Shown here: positions 8,171 through 16,535 of the stretch, in pieces | Layout of the letters: every line of letters begins with the position of its first letter | Numbering within the stretch: position 1 is the first letter of the stretch | NCBI RefSeq assembly: GCF_039540975.1 | Contig: NZ_BAABFL010000479.1 | Span: 1-64,000 of the forward strand | DNA length: 64,000 nucleotides | Reading direction: 5' to 3' | Origin: Kistimonas scapharcae | GTDB lineage: Bacteria > Pseudomonadota > Gammaproteobacteria > Pseudomonadales > Endozoicomonadaceae | Translations under genes and position numbers: made by a program | Notes under the pieces: model-generated | What the model was told of the DNA's origin: nothing | The model's database searches: none | What the model saw: the letters and a program-made list of their open reading frames with translations, nothing else

Positions 8171-9940
8171 TTATTCAGTCCTGGCTGCTGGACGACGCTG
8201 GTGACCACCGTCACGGCCACCTTCACGACGACGGTTGCCGCCCTGGCCTCCACGACGCGGTGGACGTTGCTCGCCACCACCGGGAACCTGCTCCATTTTC
8301 AGAGGACGGCCACAGACCCGTACCTTCTGCAGGTGCTGCAGGACTTCACCCGGAATGCCTTCAGGCAGATCCACGGTGCTGTAATTATCAAACAGCTTGA
8401 TGTGACCGATATAGCGGTTGTCGATCTCTGCTTCGTTGGCAATAGCACCAACGATATTACCCGGCATGACACCGTGTTCACGACCAACATCCAGGCGATA
8501 ACGCTGCATGTTCACATTGGCAAATTCCCGGGAACGGCGCTCACCACGATCGCCGCGGTCACGACGATCACGGCCACCTTCACGGTCATCACGCTGACGG
8601 GGTTCACGGGTACGTACCGGTTCTTCCTTCAGCTGCAGAGGGCGGTCTTTTTGTGCCAGAAACAGCAGGGCAGCCGCCAGGTCAACGGTGTCGACTTCAG
8701 TCTGGTGACGCATATCGGTCACAACACCCTTGAAGAAATCCAGCTGTTCGCTGTCGAGGGCTTCCTGAACCTGCTGCAGCATCTTGGACACACGGCGCTC
8801 TGCCACCAGCTCACGGGTCGGCAGGGTCAGCTGTTGGATGGTCTGGCGGGTCGCGCGCTCAATGGAACGCAGCATGCGGCGCTCGCGGTTTGCGACGAAC
8901 AGGATTGCCTTACCCTTACGGCCGGCACGCCCGGTACGGCCGATACGATGGACGTAAGCTTCAGTATCGTAAGGAATATCGTAGTTAATGACGTGGCTGA
9001 TCCGCTCAACGTCGAGGCCTCGAGCGGCCACATCCGTAGCGACAACGATATCCAGCTTACCTTCACGCAGTTTCTCAACGGTACGCTCACGCAAAGCCTG
9101 GGTCATGTCACCGTGCAGCGGGGCACTGGCGTAACCACGGGCTTCCAGCTTTTCCGCCAGCTCGACACTGGAGGTCTTGGTGCGCACGAAAATGATCAGG
9201 CCGTCGCTTTCTTCCGTTTCCAGGATACGGGTTAGTGCGTCCAGTTTGTGCAGCCCGCTGACCAGCCAGTAAGACTGCTCAATCGTGTCGACTGTCGTCG
9301 TCTTGGCCTTGATGCGGACTTCACGGGGATTTTTCAGGTGACGATGCGCGACCTTACGGATCACTTCCGGCATAGTGGCGGAAAACAGCGCGATCTGGCG
9401 CTCTTCCGGCGTGTGTTCAAGAATCCATTCGATATCATCGATGAAGCCCATCTTCAGCATTTCATCGGCTTCATCCAGCACCAGGGCTTTCAGTGTATCC
9501 AGATTCAGGGTGCCACGACGGATATGATCCATCACCCGGCCTGGCGTACCGACAACAATCTGGGCGCCACGCTGCAATTGGCGCAGCTGCTGGCCCATGC
9601 TCTGGCCACCGTAAATAGGCAGCACATGGAACCCTTTCAAATGACGGGCGTAAGACTGAAACGCCTCAGAAACCTGGATCGCCAGTTCACGGGTTGGCGC
9701 CAGCACCAACAGCTGGGTTGCCTTGCTGGACAGATCAATATTGTTAAGCAGCGGCAGCGCGAATGCGGCAGTCTTACCGGTACCGGTCTGAGCCTGGCCC
9801 AGCAGGTCACAGCCATCCAGCAGCAGCGGGATGCTTTCTGCCTGGATCGGGGAGGGAGTTTCATAACCCAGTTCCTGCAAAGACTGCAGGATAGGCTCGG
9901 ACAGTCCGAGTTCCCGGAACTGAGGAATGTTTTCTGACAT
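8171..9940 (-). CDS. deaD: ATP-dependent DEAD-box RNA helicase DeaD (CsdA)
   Basis: A 589-residue helicase that unwinds RNA in ribosome assembly and mRNA turnover, mainly at low temperature. It has Walker A AQTGTGKT at 50-57, PTRELA, TPGR, DEAD at 155-158 and SAT in domain 1. Domain 2 has ATDVAARGLDV and HRIGRTGRAGR. Then come a dimerisation region, a DbpA-type RNA-binding domain (about 485-560) and an Arg/Gly-rich tail, the full DeaD layout. The length is slightly below that of E. coli DeaD (about 630) because the tail is short. A ribosome site AAAGG lies before ATG 9940. The gene is preceded by a long structured leader, as expected for a cold-shock gene. Confidence 0.93.
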   Translation of the reverse strand: MSENIPQFRELGLSEPILQSLQELGYETPSPIQAESIPLLLDGCDLLGQAQTGTGKTAAFALPLLNNIDLSSKATQLLVLAPTRELAIQVSEAFQSYARHLKGFHVLPIYGGQSMGQQLRQLQRGAQIVVGTPGRVMDHIRRGTLNLDTLKALVLDEADEMLKMGFIDDIEWILEHTPEERQIALFSATMPEVIRKVAHRHLKNPREVRIKAKTTTVDTIEQSYWLVSGLHKLDALTRILETEESDGLIIFVRTKTSSVELAEKLEARGYASAPLHGDMTQALRERTVEKLREGKLDIVVATDVAARGLDVERISHVINYDIPYDTEAYVHRIGRTGRAGRKGKAILFVANRERRMLRSIERATRQTIQQLTLPTRELVAERRVSKMLQQVQEALDSEQLDFFKGVVTDMRHQTEVDTVDLAAALLFLAQKDRPLQLKEEPVRTREPRQRDDREGGRDRRDRGDRGERRSREFANVNMQRYRLDVGREHGVMPGNIVGAIANEAEIDNRYIGHIKLFDNYSTVDLPEGIPGEVLQHLQKVRVCGRPLKMEQVPGGGEQRPPRRGGQGGNRRREGGRDGGHQRRPAARTE

Positions 9941-10391
9941 GATAAATGCGCCTTTCTGGTCAATATAAGGTTTCCCTCACCGAAGGTGACGCAAACCTTA
10001 GCTGCACATGATAGTTAAGAATTCATGGCAAATGTGTTGGCGAGGTCGAATGCCTGACCCCGTCTGGATATACCCTGCTGCAGAGGCAACCTATATCCAG
10101 ACAGACTCCGGATTCGTCACTCGAAAAGACCGGGGTGTTGCTACCGCAGTACGATAAAGCGACGAATTGTAACGGATTCCCGATCACGTTGATACTGGGA
10201 TTCCCGCAGGTGACGCGGGATGAATACCTGTTTTCGCCAGAAAACTGGCGCCTTCTGCGGCTTTATTTCAGAAGCAAAGATAAACGCCCCCCCTTATCAG
10301 ATATGGGCGCTTAAACATCATTTAACACAGGATTTAGAGCCTTTCCACCGACCTATACTGAAAACAGAAATCAGTGAAGGCCAGTCGTAAC
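9941..10391 (-). other. deaD upstream leader with three hairpins
   Basis: About 450 bases without a gene separate deaD from the divergent fimbrial-type gene. Three strong inverted repeats lie in it: an 11-base perfect stem 10062-10072/10092-10102 with a 19-base loop, TCCCGC-N7-GCGGGA at 10202-10220, and CGCCAG-AAAA-CTGGCG at 10235-10250. None is followed by a T-run, so they are not terminators. On the minus strand they would sit in a long 5' leader of deaD. E. coli deaD is known to have a long, post-transcriptionally controlled leader. Promoters were not resolved. Confidence 0.4.
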
Positions 10392-11195
10392 ATGGATGTT
10401 CGAGTAGTCGGGCTTCACCACTCGCACCGGGGTATGCCGGTTGCAGCGTGTGCGCCCAGTCAACAGCAGTTCCGCCCAGATGGTGTCGTCAGCCGCTTTT
10501 TATTAGCGCTGTTTCTGGCATCTGTCGCCAGCAATATCTCTCTGTCTCAGGCAGCCAGTCAGGGACCCGTGGGTAAAACCTCCAGTGGTAGCTTTACCAT
10601 CACTCTGGTGATCCCCCCCCGACTAACGGTAGAGACATTTGCCGTTGCTCCGGATTCAACCGAACCAGAAACAGAGCAAACTACCGCAGTGGATGCAGTC
10701 GCTACCAGCAGCAGTTCATCAGTCACCGTAAAAACGGCCAAACAGGTATTATCCAATATCCAGGCGATACAGGCGGCAGAGTCCCGTGCACAGGCCACAG
10801 ACACGGCATCCGCCCCATCCAGTAATACAACAGAACCGGAAGCGTTGCCTGAAGCCCCCGCAGAGATCATTCCTACCAATACCCTTCAGCAAAAACTGTG
10901 CATACAGGGGAACGGTATGTCTCACTACTCCCTTCAGGCTAGCGGCAGCCGGAATGACAGCCGCATGGTCTTGAGTTCCGACGGAGGGAGTGAAGTGCCC
11001 TACCAGGTGGTGTTAAACGATCAATCCAGCACATCCCCCATCAATCTTCAAACACCCAAAACCATGCCGCTCAGCAATCAAAGCGACTGTAGTACATCAC
11101 CTGTCGTTTCTATCAACTTGAGCAACTCCGCCAGGAACAACCTGCAGGATAGCCGCTATTATGGCGCTGCCCAGGTCACAGTAGCCGCAGAGTAA
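10392..11195 (+). CDS. Exported protein beside a fimbrial chaperone, unknown function
   Basis: A 267-residue protein from ATG 10392, with GAAGG 11 bases upstream; a GTG six codons earlier and an ATG at 10434 are alternatives. A hydrophobic stretch RFLLALFLASVASNISLSQA near residue 35 looks like a signal peptide with a long charged n-region. The next segment, SGSFTITLVIPPRLTVE, has the look of a secreted beta-sandwich subunit. The middle is Ser/Thr/Ala/Pro-rich and low in complexity, and the C-terminal 100 residues are more structured with two Cys. Next to a PapD-type chaperone it may be that chaperone's client, but no family could be named. A C8 homopolymer (10613-10620) lies inside the coding region. 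Confidence 0.5.
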   Translation: MDVRVVGLHHSHRGMPVAACAPSQQQFRPDGVVSRFLLALFLASVASNISLSQAASQGPVGKTSSGSFTITLVIPPRLTVETFAVAPDSTEPETEQTTAVDAVATSSSSSVTVKTAKQVLSNIQAIQAAESRAQATDTASAPSSNTTEPEALPEAPAEIIPTNTLQQKLCIQGNGMSHYSLQASGSRNDSRMVLSSDGGSEVPYQVVLNDQSSTSPINLQTPKTMPLSNQSDCSTSPVVSINLSNSARNNLQDSRYYGAAQVTVAAE

Positions 11196-11285
11196 TCCGG
11201 CAGCAGGATTTGCGCTGGATTCCTGTACAACGGCTACTTACAATCGCAGTATTACTGCTCCCGCTTTCTGGACAAAGCCAATACT

Positions 11286-11993
11286 ATGCGAAGGATTATC
11301 ACCTCCCTGCTGGTCACCCTGTTGTCGGTAACAGCACCGTCGCTGCACGCCAGTATGTCCCTGGATAAAATGATTGTTTACTTTGAGCCCGGCCAACCGC
11401 CACGGCAGGACATCATGGTGACCAACCCTGATCCGGAAAACCTCTATCTTCAGACCGAGGTCTACAAGGTGGTCAACCCGGGACAGGAGAATGAGGAACG
11501 CATCCGTATTACCGATCCGGACAAACTGAAGCTGCTTGCTACCCCGCAGAAAGCCATCATTCCACCCAATGGCCGTAAAACGGTACGACTGGTTAGCCTG
11601 GAAACCCCCAATGCAAAGGAAGAGGTTTACCGGGTCACTTTCCGACCGGTGGTGGGAGATATTCAGGCAACACAAACCGCTATCAAACTGCTGATCGCCT
11701 ACCAGGCACTGGTTTTTATTCGCCCTGCCAATCCGAAGTATGACGTGGTCGCCGAGTGGAAAGGCAACAAGATTGTCTTCACCAACCAGGGCAATATGAA
11801 CGCCGTACTGAGAAACGGGAAATTCTGCACCAGCAAAAAAGACGACAGCTGCACACCTCTGTCGGAAGGCACCCGCCTTTATGCCGGACAGAGCTGGACG
11901 CTGGAATTGCCCAATGCCAAGGGTTATGTACGTTATGGCCTGTTTGACGGCCAGTTTGAGAAAACCAAAATATTCTCACCAGGAAAAAGCTGA
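11286..11993 (+). CDS. Periplasmic pilus-assembly chaperone (PapD-like)
   Basis: A 235-residue protein with a signal peptide (residues 1-23, ending near SLHAS). Two immunoglobulin-like domains of the PapD fold follow: MIVYFEPGQPPRQDIMVTNP at the N-terminus, and PQKAIIPPNGRKTVRLV, which corresponds to the conserved pre-G1 strand region of fimbrial chaperones. Chaperones of this kind donate a strand to fold pilus subunits in the periplasm. There is no usher and no recognisable pilin in the window; only the exported protein 90 bases upstream could be a client. Two Cys near residues 180 and 188 could form a disulfide. The system is therefore an orphan or a non-classical chaperone pathway. Confidence 0.7.
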   Translation: MRRIITSLLVTLLSVTAPSLHASMSLDKMIVYFEPGQPPRQDIMVTNPDPENLYLQTEVYKVVNPGQENEERIRITDPDKLKLLATPQKAIIPPNGRKTVRLVSLETPNAKEEVYRVTFRPVVGDIQATQTAIKLLIAYQALVFIRPANPKYDVVAEWKGNKIVFTNQGNMNAVLRNGKFCTSKKDDSCTPLSEGTRLYAGQSWTLELPNAKGYVRYGLFDGQFEKTKIFSPGKS

Positions 11994-12036
11994 CACCTGC
12001 TCCTCCTGCCATGGTCCTGCTGTACCAATGGCAGGA

Positions 12037-12657
12037 CTATGTCATCAACGCCTGCCTTGCCATTGACGCTGCAACAATCACAAGAATCAACGCGGTAATA
12101 CGATTAATCCACAGCCATGCGGTTCGGGATGACAGCAAATGGGAAAGACGCAGGGCTCCATAGCCAAAACTAAAAAACCAGACCCAGGACGACAGGACAC
12201 AGCCTACCGTAAAGGCAAGGCGCTGTTCATCCGGATACTGGGCGGCCATGGAACCAATCAGCACCACCACTTCAACAAGCGCCTGGGGATTGATGAAATA
12301 CAGCCCCATCAACACCAATAGTGTCTTACGAAGACTTCGGCTGCCTTTACCGCTCAGAATCAATTGTTCTGGCTCGGGATCACTGCGCAAGACCAACCAG
12401 GCATACCAAAGCAGAAAGGCGACACCAGCCCAGAGTGCACTTTTGAGCAACCAGTCCACCCGGGAGATCAGCAACCCCAAGCCAGCCGCCCCTAAAACGA
12501 TCAAGAGCGTATCAGCCAATGCACAGAAGAAGACCGTTGCCAGCAGATGTTGTCGCAATACTCCCTGCCGCAGTACAAACGCATTAATCGCACCAATGGC
12601 AGCAATCATTCCGGCATTGACGACAAAGCCACGGGCAAATGGTACCAGCAGTTCCAT
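12037..12657 (-). CDS. LysE/ArgO-family amino acid exporter
   Basis: A 206-residue inner-membrane protein with about six hydrophobic helices and family-typical segments: GAINAFVLRQG near residue 22, ADTLLIVLGAAGLG near residue 47 and YFINPQALVEVVVLIGS near residue 120. LysE-family proteins export basic amino acids such as lysine or arginine. A strong ribosome site (GGGAGAGG) precedes ATG 12657. It is a single gene convergent with the fimbrial chaperone. No LysG/ArgP-type regulator lies beside it. Substrate specificity is not decidable from the sequence. Confidence 0.8.
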   Translation of the reverse strand: MELLVPFARGFVVNAGMIAAIGAINAFVLRQGVLRQHLLATVFFCALADTLLIVLGAAGLGLLISRVDWLLKSALWAGVAFLLWYAWLVLRSDPEPEQLILSGKGSRSLRKTLLVLMGLYFINPQALVEVVVLIGSMAAQYPDEQRLAFTVGCVLSSWVWFFSFGYGALRLSHLLSSRTAWLWINRITALILVIVAASMARQALMT

Positions 12658-12799
12658 GACCTCTCCCTATGGTGGCACTAAACGCATAGTGTGTACTTTA
12701 CAAGGCTGAACAGTATGACGGGTACATGACGAAGTGCAATGAAGCGGCTTTACACCGCCCCACTCAGTAAACGAAAACATTGAACCATGAGTATTGCGA

Positions 12800-14248
12800 T
12801 TACAAACCACCCAACAGGGTGTATTTGATTTCCTGGTATTCATCAAGGCCGTATTTCGAACCTTCCCGACCAATACCGGATTCCTTATAACCGCCAAAAG
12901 GGGCGACCTCCGTAGACAGGATGCCCTCATTCACAGCAACCATACCATACTCCAGCGCTTCAGCCACCCTGAACACCCTGCCCAGATCGCGGGCATAGAA
13001 ATAAGCTGCCAAGCCGTATTCAGTATCGTTCGCCATCGCAATAACGTCATCTTCATTACTGAAGCGGAACACCGGTGCCACAGGCCCGAAAACTTCTTCC
13101 CGGAAACACATCATATCCGTATTGGCTTCAGCAATAACGGTGGGCTCATAGAAGGTTCCTCCCAGACTGTGACGTTGGCCACCAACCAGTAACCGTCCCC
13201 CTTTCTCTACGGCATCAGCAACATGCTGTTCAACCTTTTTTACAGCAGCGTCATTGATCAATGGTCCCTGCTGGCTCCCATCCGTCACCCCTGAGGCGAC
13301 TTTCAGTTGTTCAACCTGCCCCGCCAGCTTACCAACGAACACTTCATAAATGCTGTCATGGACAAATACCCGATTGGTACACACACAGGTTTGTCCAGAG
13401 TTGCGGAATTTAGAAGCCATCAGTCCCTCAACAGCGCGATCAACATCCGCATCCTCAAAAACAATAAACGGCGCATTCCCCCCCAGCTCCATGGAAACTT
13501 TTTTCACCGTATCCACGCACTGTTTCATCAATAACTTGCCAATACCGGTTGAACCTGTAAACGACATTTTTCTTACAAGAGGGCTGGCGCAGAGAGCCTG
13601 ACCAACCTCTGCAGGACGCGCGGTTGTTACCACATTCAACACCCCAGCCGGCACACCGGCGCGTTCTGCCAGTTCTGCCAGCGCCAAGGCACACAGCGGT
13701 GTCGCTTCTGCGGGTTTGATAACAATCGAACAACCCGCTGCCAGAGCCGGTGCAGCTTTCCGCGTTATCATGGCAATCGGAAAATTCCAGGGGGTAATGG
13801 CTGCCACGACGCCGACAGGCTCACGGGTCACCAGCACTTTGCGCCCCGGCAAGTGTTCGGGTACCACATCGCCATACGCTCGTTTGCCTTCCTCAGCAAA
13901 CCACTCGACGAACGATGCACCATAAAGTACCTCGCCCCGGGATTCTGCAAGCGGCTTGCCCTGTTCACTGGTCATCAATAGTGCAAGGTCTTCCTGGTGC
14001 TCAATGATCAGTTCATACCAGCGGCGCAGAATCGCGCTTCGAGCCTTGGCCGTTTGTTGTTTCCAGAGTTTCTGTGCGCGTTCCGCTGCCTGAATTGCCA
14101 GGACTGTCTCAGCCGTCCCCAGATCGGGAACATTAGCCAGTAATGCTCCATCCGCCGGATTAGTAACGGCCAATGTAGTTTGGCCAGCCACCCAATCGCC
14201 ATCAATATACGCTTGGGAGCGTAAAAGATTCTGATCATTTAATTGCAT
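12800..14248 (-). CDS. gabD: Succinate-semialdehyde dehydrogenase GabD
   Basis: This 482-residue NAD(P)+-dependent aldehyde dehydrogenase oxidises succinate semialdehyde to succinate in GABA breakdown. The catalytic residues lie at the usual GabD positions: Glu254 in MELGGNAPF and Cys288 in FRNSGQTCVC. PWNFPIAM near residue 153 and FTGSTGIGK near residue 230 are the coenzyme-site motifs. The C-terminal GGYKESGIGREGSKYG is typical of GabD rather than of other aldehyde dehydrogenases. No GabT transaminase lies next to it. A 14-base palindrome about 40 bases upstream (14288-14301) may be its operator. Confidence 0.9.
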   Translation of the reverse strand: MQLNDQNLLRSQAYIDGDWVAGQTTLAVTNPADGALLANVPDLGTAETVLAIQAAERAQKLWKQQTAKARSAILRRWYELIIEHQEDLALLMTSEQGKPLAESRGEVLYGASFVEWFAEEGKRAYGDVVPEHLPGRKVLVTREPVGVVAAITPWNFPIAMITRKAAPALAAGCSIVIKPAEATPLCALALAELAERAGVPAGVLNVVTTARPAEVGQALCASPLVRKMSFTGSTGIGKLLMKQCVDTVKKVSMELGGNAPFIVFEDADVDRAVEGLMASKFRNSGQTCVCTNRVFVHDSIYEVFVGKLAGQVEQLKVASGVTDGSQQGPLINDAAVKKVEQHVADAVEKGGRLLVGGQRHSLGGTFYEPTVIAEANTDMMCFREEVFGPVAPVFRFSNEDDVIAMANDTEYGLAAYFYARDLGRVFRVAEALEYGMVAVNEGILSTEVAPFGGYKESGIGREGSKYGLDEYQEIKYTLLGGL

Positions 14249-14287
14249 GCTACACCCGCGTAATTCTTATAACACCCAAAAAAAGAC

Positions 14288-14301
14288 GACATCTGGATGT
14301 C
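14288..14301. promoter_or_regulatory. Operator-like palindrome upstream of gabD
   Basis: GACATC-TG-GATGTC is a perfect 14-base inverted repeat about 40 bases before the gabD start codon. It is a plausible repressor or activator site; no regulator gene is adjacent. Confidence 0.4.
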
Positions 14302-14405
14302 ATCCATTCAAATGTAAAATATATCAAACACAGAGAGATATTTAACCGCAATGCAGACCTACACTGCAATGGCATCCTGAAACAAGTCGGATGCATCAGG
14401 GTAGT

Positions 14406-14417
14406 AGACCGCGGTCT
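14406..14417. promoter_or_regulatory. Perfect 12-base palindrome AGACCGCGGTCT
   Basis: A gapless 12-base palindrome about 160 bases upstream of gabD. It has the form of a binding site for a dimeric regulator, but it matches no consensus that I know. Confidence 0.3.
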
Positions 14418-14491
14418 CGTAGGAAAAAGCTTACAAGTGAAAGGGGAGGTTTCCGGTTTTTCCCACCACCGGTTGTTATTAATCTGTAATC

Positions 14492-14533
14492 ACAAGGATG
14501 TACCCCGGCGCAAGGATGCGCCACCAAGGATGG
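14492..14533 (+). ncRNA. Three tandem AGGA-loop mini-hairpins (possible CsrA-binding RNA)
   Basis: Three units share the core CA-AGGA-TG: ACA-AGGA-TGT at 14492-14501, GGCGCA-AGGA-TGCGCC at 14507-14522 and CCA-AGGA-TGG at 14524-14533. Each can fold as a small stem presenting AGGA in the loop. This is the form of CsrA/RsmA sites, and the first unit matches the last ten positions of the published consensus RUACARGGAUGU without its RU. RsmY/RsmZ/CsrB RNAs carry several such loops. Promoter and terminator were not found, so this may instead be a small palindromic repeat cluster. Confidence 0.3.
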
Positions 14534-14625
14534 CTCAACGTACTCACTCCCTCCTCTTTCAACAGAAGTGATTGCCTCCCAGCCTCCGCCCCCACGGTTC
14601 TCTGCGATGCATCACTTCACATCGT

Positions 14626-15537
14626 TTACGGACAGCCTTCAGCCGGCAACATCAGCGTCTGATCTGCCAATACCGGCAAGAGCGAATACCCCGGACGTAC
14701 CCAGGGCTTGCTGACACCCTGCTTTTTCAGCAAAGCAGCCAGCGATCCAGCCGCTTCACGACTGCTGAATCCTTTGCTGATCAGAACCTGCTAGGTTTGC
14801 CCTTTCACCATCGTCGCAATGATCTCGGTTTCAACAGGCTGCAAACGGGCGGCAAGCGCTTTAAGGCCATCAATTCTCTGTGACGCGGAAAACTGCAGAT
14901 AGAACTGATCGGCACTGTAGGCAGGCTGACAGTCTGGAGAGGTGTCAGGAATATCAGCAGCCGGCGCACTCATCATCTCGGAGGCTGCCAAGGTGGATGA
15001 CTCAACCGGTGACGGTATGCTTGAAGGTTCTGAGGGAGGTTCCATAGTCGGCGTATCTGCAGCCTCTGCGGGGATATTTTGCACCCATTCTGGCTCTGGT
15101 GGTGTCGGCTCCACCTCTACGACTGGTGCAGGTTCATTTGTGAATGCCTGCGTAATCTCTGAATCCTCATCATCCATGGCAACCTGTTCTGAAACGTCTG
15201 CAATATCGTCGACACTCGCAGACTCTGAAGCAGGCACGTCATCAACCCCGGAAGCCTGTTCATCCACAGACGCCAGCCCCCCTGTCTGGGAAACATTATC
15301 AGCCACTATGATTTCCGCCGGTGCCGGATCATCAATCACAACAAACGTCTGCTGCAGGTCATTCCGCTCCATTCGAGCAGTTCCACTACAGTTCCAGACA
15401 TTCGAATTAATTTCCCCTGAACAGCTGAACCCGGATTCAACTACCTCAAGCTTCTCTTTCGCACAACCGGACAACCCGATAAGAGTCGCTATACCAACAA
15501 CAGGTAATAATCCATTCCATGCCTTATTGTGACGCAT
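14626..15537 (-). pseudogene. SPOR-domain lipoprotein interrupted by an in-frame amber codon
   Basis: The frame opens at ATG 15537 with a lipoprotein signal (lipobox LSGC, Cys25). It continues through a long acidic Pro/Ser/Glu-rich linker and enters a SPOR-like domain (FYLQFSASQRIDGLKALAA). It then meets TAG at 14791-14793, after residue 248. Translation in the same frame resumes as QVLISKGFSSREAAGSLAAL, the second half of a SPOR domain (VLISKGFSSREA fits the usual V-G-PF-SREEA pattern), and ends at TAA 14626-14628. A full-length protein would be about 303 residues. SPOR domains bind denuded peptidoglycan at the septum. Either the gene is inactivated by one base change, or the codon is read through, or the base is a sequencing error. 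Confidence 0.75.
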
Positions 15538-15834
15538 TTTTGGCCTTTGCCTTCCATGTCACCCTGTATAACTTCAGTCTAATCCGATAGTTGACACATG
15601 TTAAGTTATTCGCCTTTTAAGCCCCCAGCCAAAAGGCCTGATAGCCCACTACAAAACAGGATAACCTTCTGTTTTGACTATATTTACTAATAATACTGCC
15701 AACAAAATACTGCGTTAAAAAAACGGCTTTATAATCGGGAACGAGCACTCTCAAGTAAGCAGCATGCCTTGGCAGTATGTGGATACAAAAGCAATATCCG
15801 TAAATAGCGTTTCACTGACAGGGAAGTTGTCGTC

Positions 15835-16467
15835 ATGTTGTGCTGTAAGCAGTATACGGTTTCTATATGCCTTCTATGGTGTTTTTGGGTCGTAACACCA
15901 CCTTCCTTCGCCATGGATAGCGAGCCTGAATTCTATTGTTCTCAGGATAAACCCTGTGGCAATGCGGCAAACACCTATCGATCACTGGCAAACAGTCCTG
16001 CGGTGAAATACCTGGATCTTAAACCGCAGGAATTTACTGAAGATATTCTTCTCAGTTTTCCACCACAAATTCCCTCCATTCGACAAGACATCTTTGTCTA
16101 CAGCCCACGCATTAATGTCTGGGCAGCCTATAGCAGTGCCGGACAACTGGTAGGTATGGGTCGTGCTTCTGGCGGTCAGGACTGGTGTGCAGATACAAAT
16201 AGCCATTGCCGTACCCCGGATGGCGCATTTCGCATTTATCGCAAAGGGACATCCAAGTGTTATTCCAATACTTATCCCATCGGTGAAGGCGGTGCTCCCA
16301 TGCCCTATTGCATGTTTTTCAGACAAGGTTATGCCATTCATGGCTCTGATCACGTACCCAACCGCCCTGCCAGTCACGGCTGCATCAGGGTAAGGGTGGA
16401 TGCGGCAAAATGGTTACATCAGGAGTTTATTGATTACGGCAGTACGGTGGTTGTTCTTCCTTACTGA
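15835..16467 (+). CDS. L,D-transpeptidase (YkuD domain)
   Basis: This 210-residue exported enzyme cross-links peptidoglycan or attaches proteins to it. A signal peptide (about 1-26) is followed by a YkuD domain. The catalytic signature is complete: HG at 169-170 and SHGCIR at 180-185, with Cys183 as nucleophile. Extra Cys residues (118, 125, 142, 159) are unusual and may form disulfides. A ribosome site AGGGAAG precedes the ATG. It stands alone, divergent from the SPOR lipoprotein remnant, which also concerns peptidoglycan. The two share a 297-base upstream region, so joint regulation is possible. Confidence 0.85.
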   Translation: MLCCKQYTVSICLLWCFWVVTPPSFAMDSEPEFYCSQDKPCGNAANTYRSLANSPAVKYLDLKPQEFTEDILLSFPPQIPSIRQDIFVYSPRINVWAAYSSAGQLVGMGRASGGQDWCADTNSHCRTPDGAFRIYRKGTSKCYSNTYPIGEGGAPMPYCMFFRQGYAIHGSDHVPNRPASHGCIRVRVDAAKWLHQEFIDYGSTVVVLPY

Positions 16468-16535
16468 CAGCATAACCAGTGCCAGCTAATAGGCAGTGCT
16501 TATGCTGACAAACAGTCATTTGTATCAATACCAAC

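Larger units (their letters stand above)
14249..14625. other. Intergenic region with palindromes and AGGA mini-hairpins
   Basis: This region lies between gabD and the broken SPOR lipoprotein gene. No open frame of note is present. It contains two perfect palindromes (listed separately), a run of three short AGGA-loop hairpins, and a sequence CGTAGG-N6-CTTACA at 14418-14435 that resembles a GacA-type upstream site (TGTAAG-N6-CTTACA) in 10 of 12 positions. A regulatory or small-RNA region is possible; no terminator was found to close a transcript. Confidence 0.35.

Noticed and set aside
8201..9235. 344-codon plus-strand frame, Thr-rich
   Set aside because: Antisense shadow of deaD, whose helicase motifs are beyond doubt.
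11210..11368. Signal-peptide-like frame starting at TTG before the chaperone
   Set aside because: Only 52 codons, in a different frame from the chaperone, no continuation; the chaperone has its own signal peptide.
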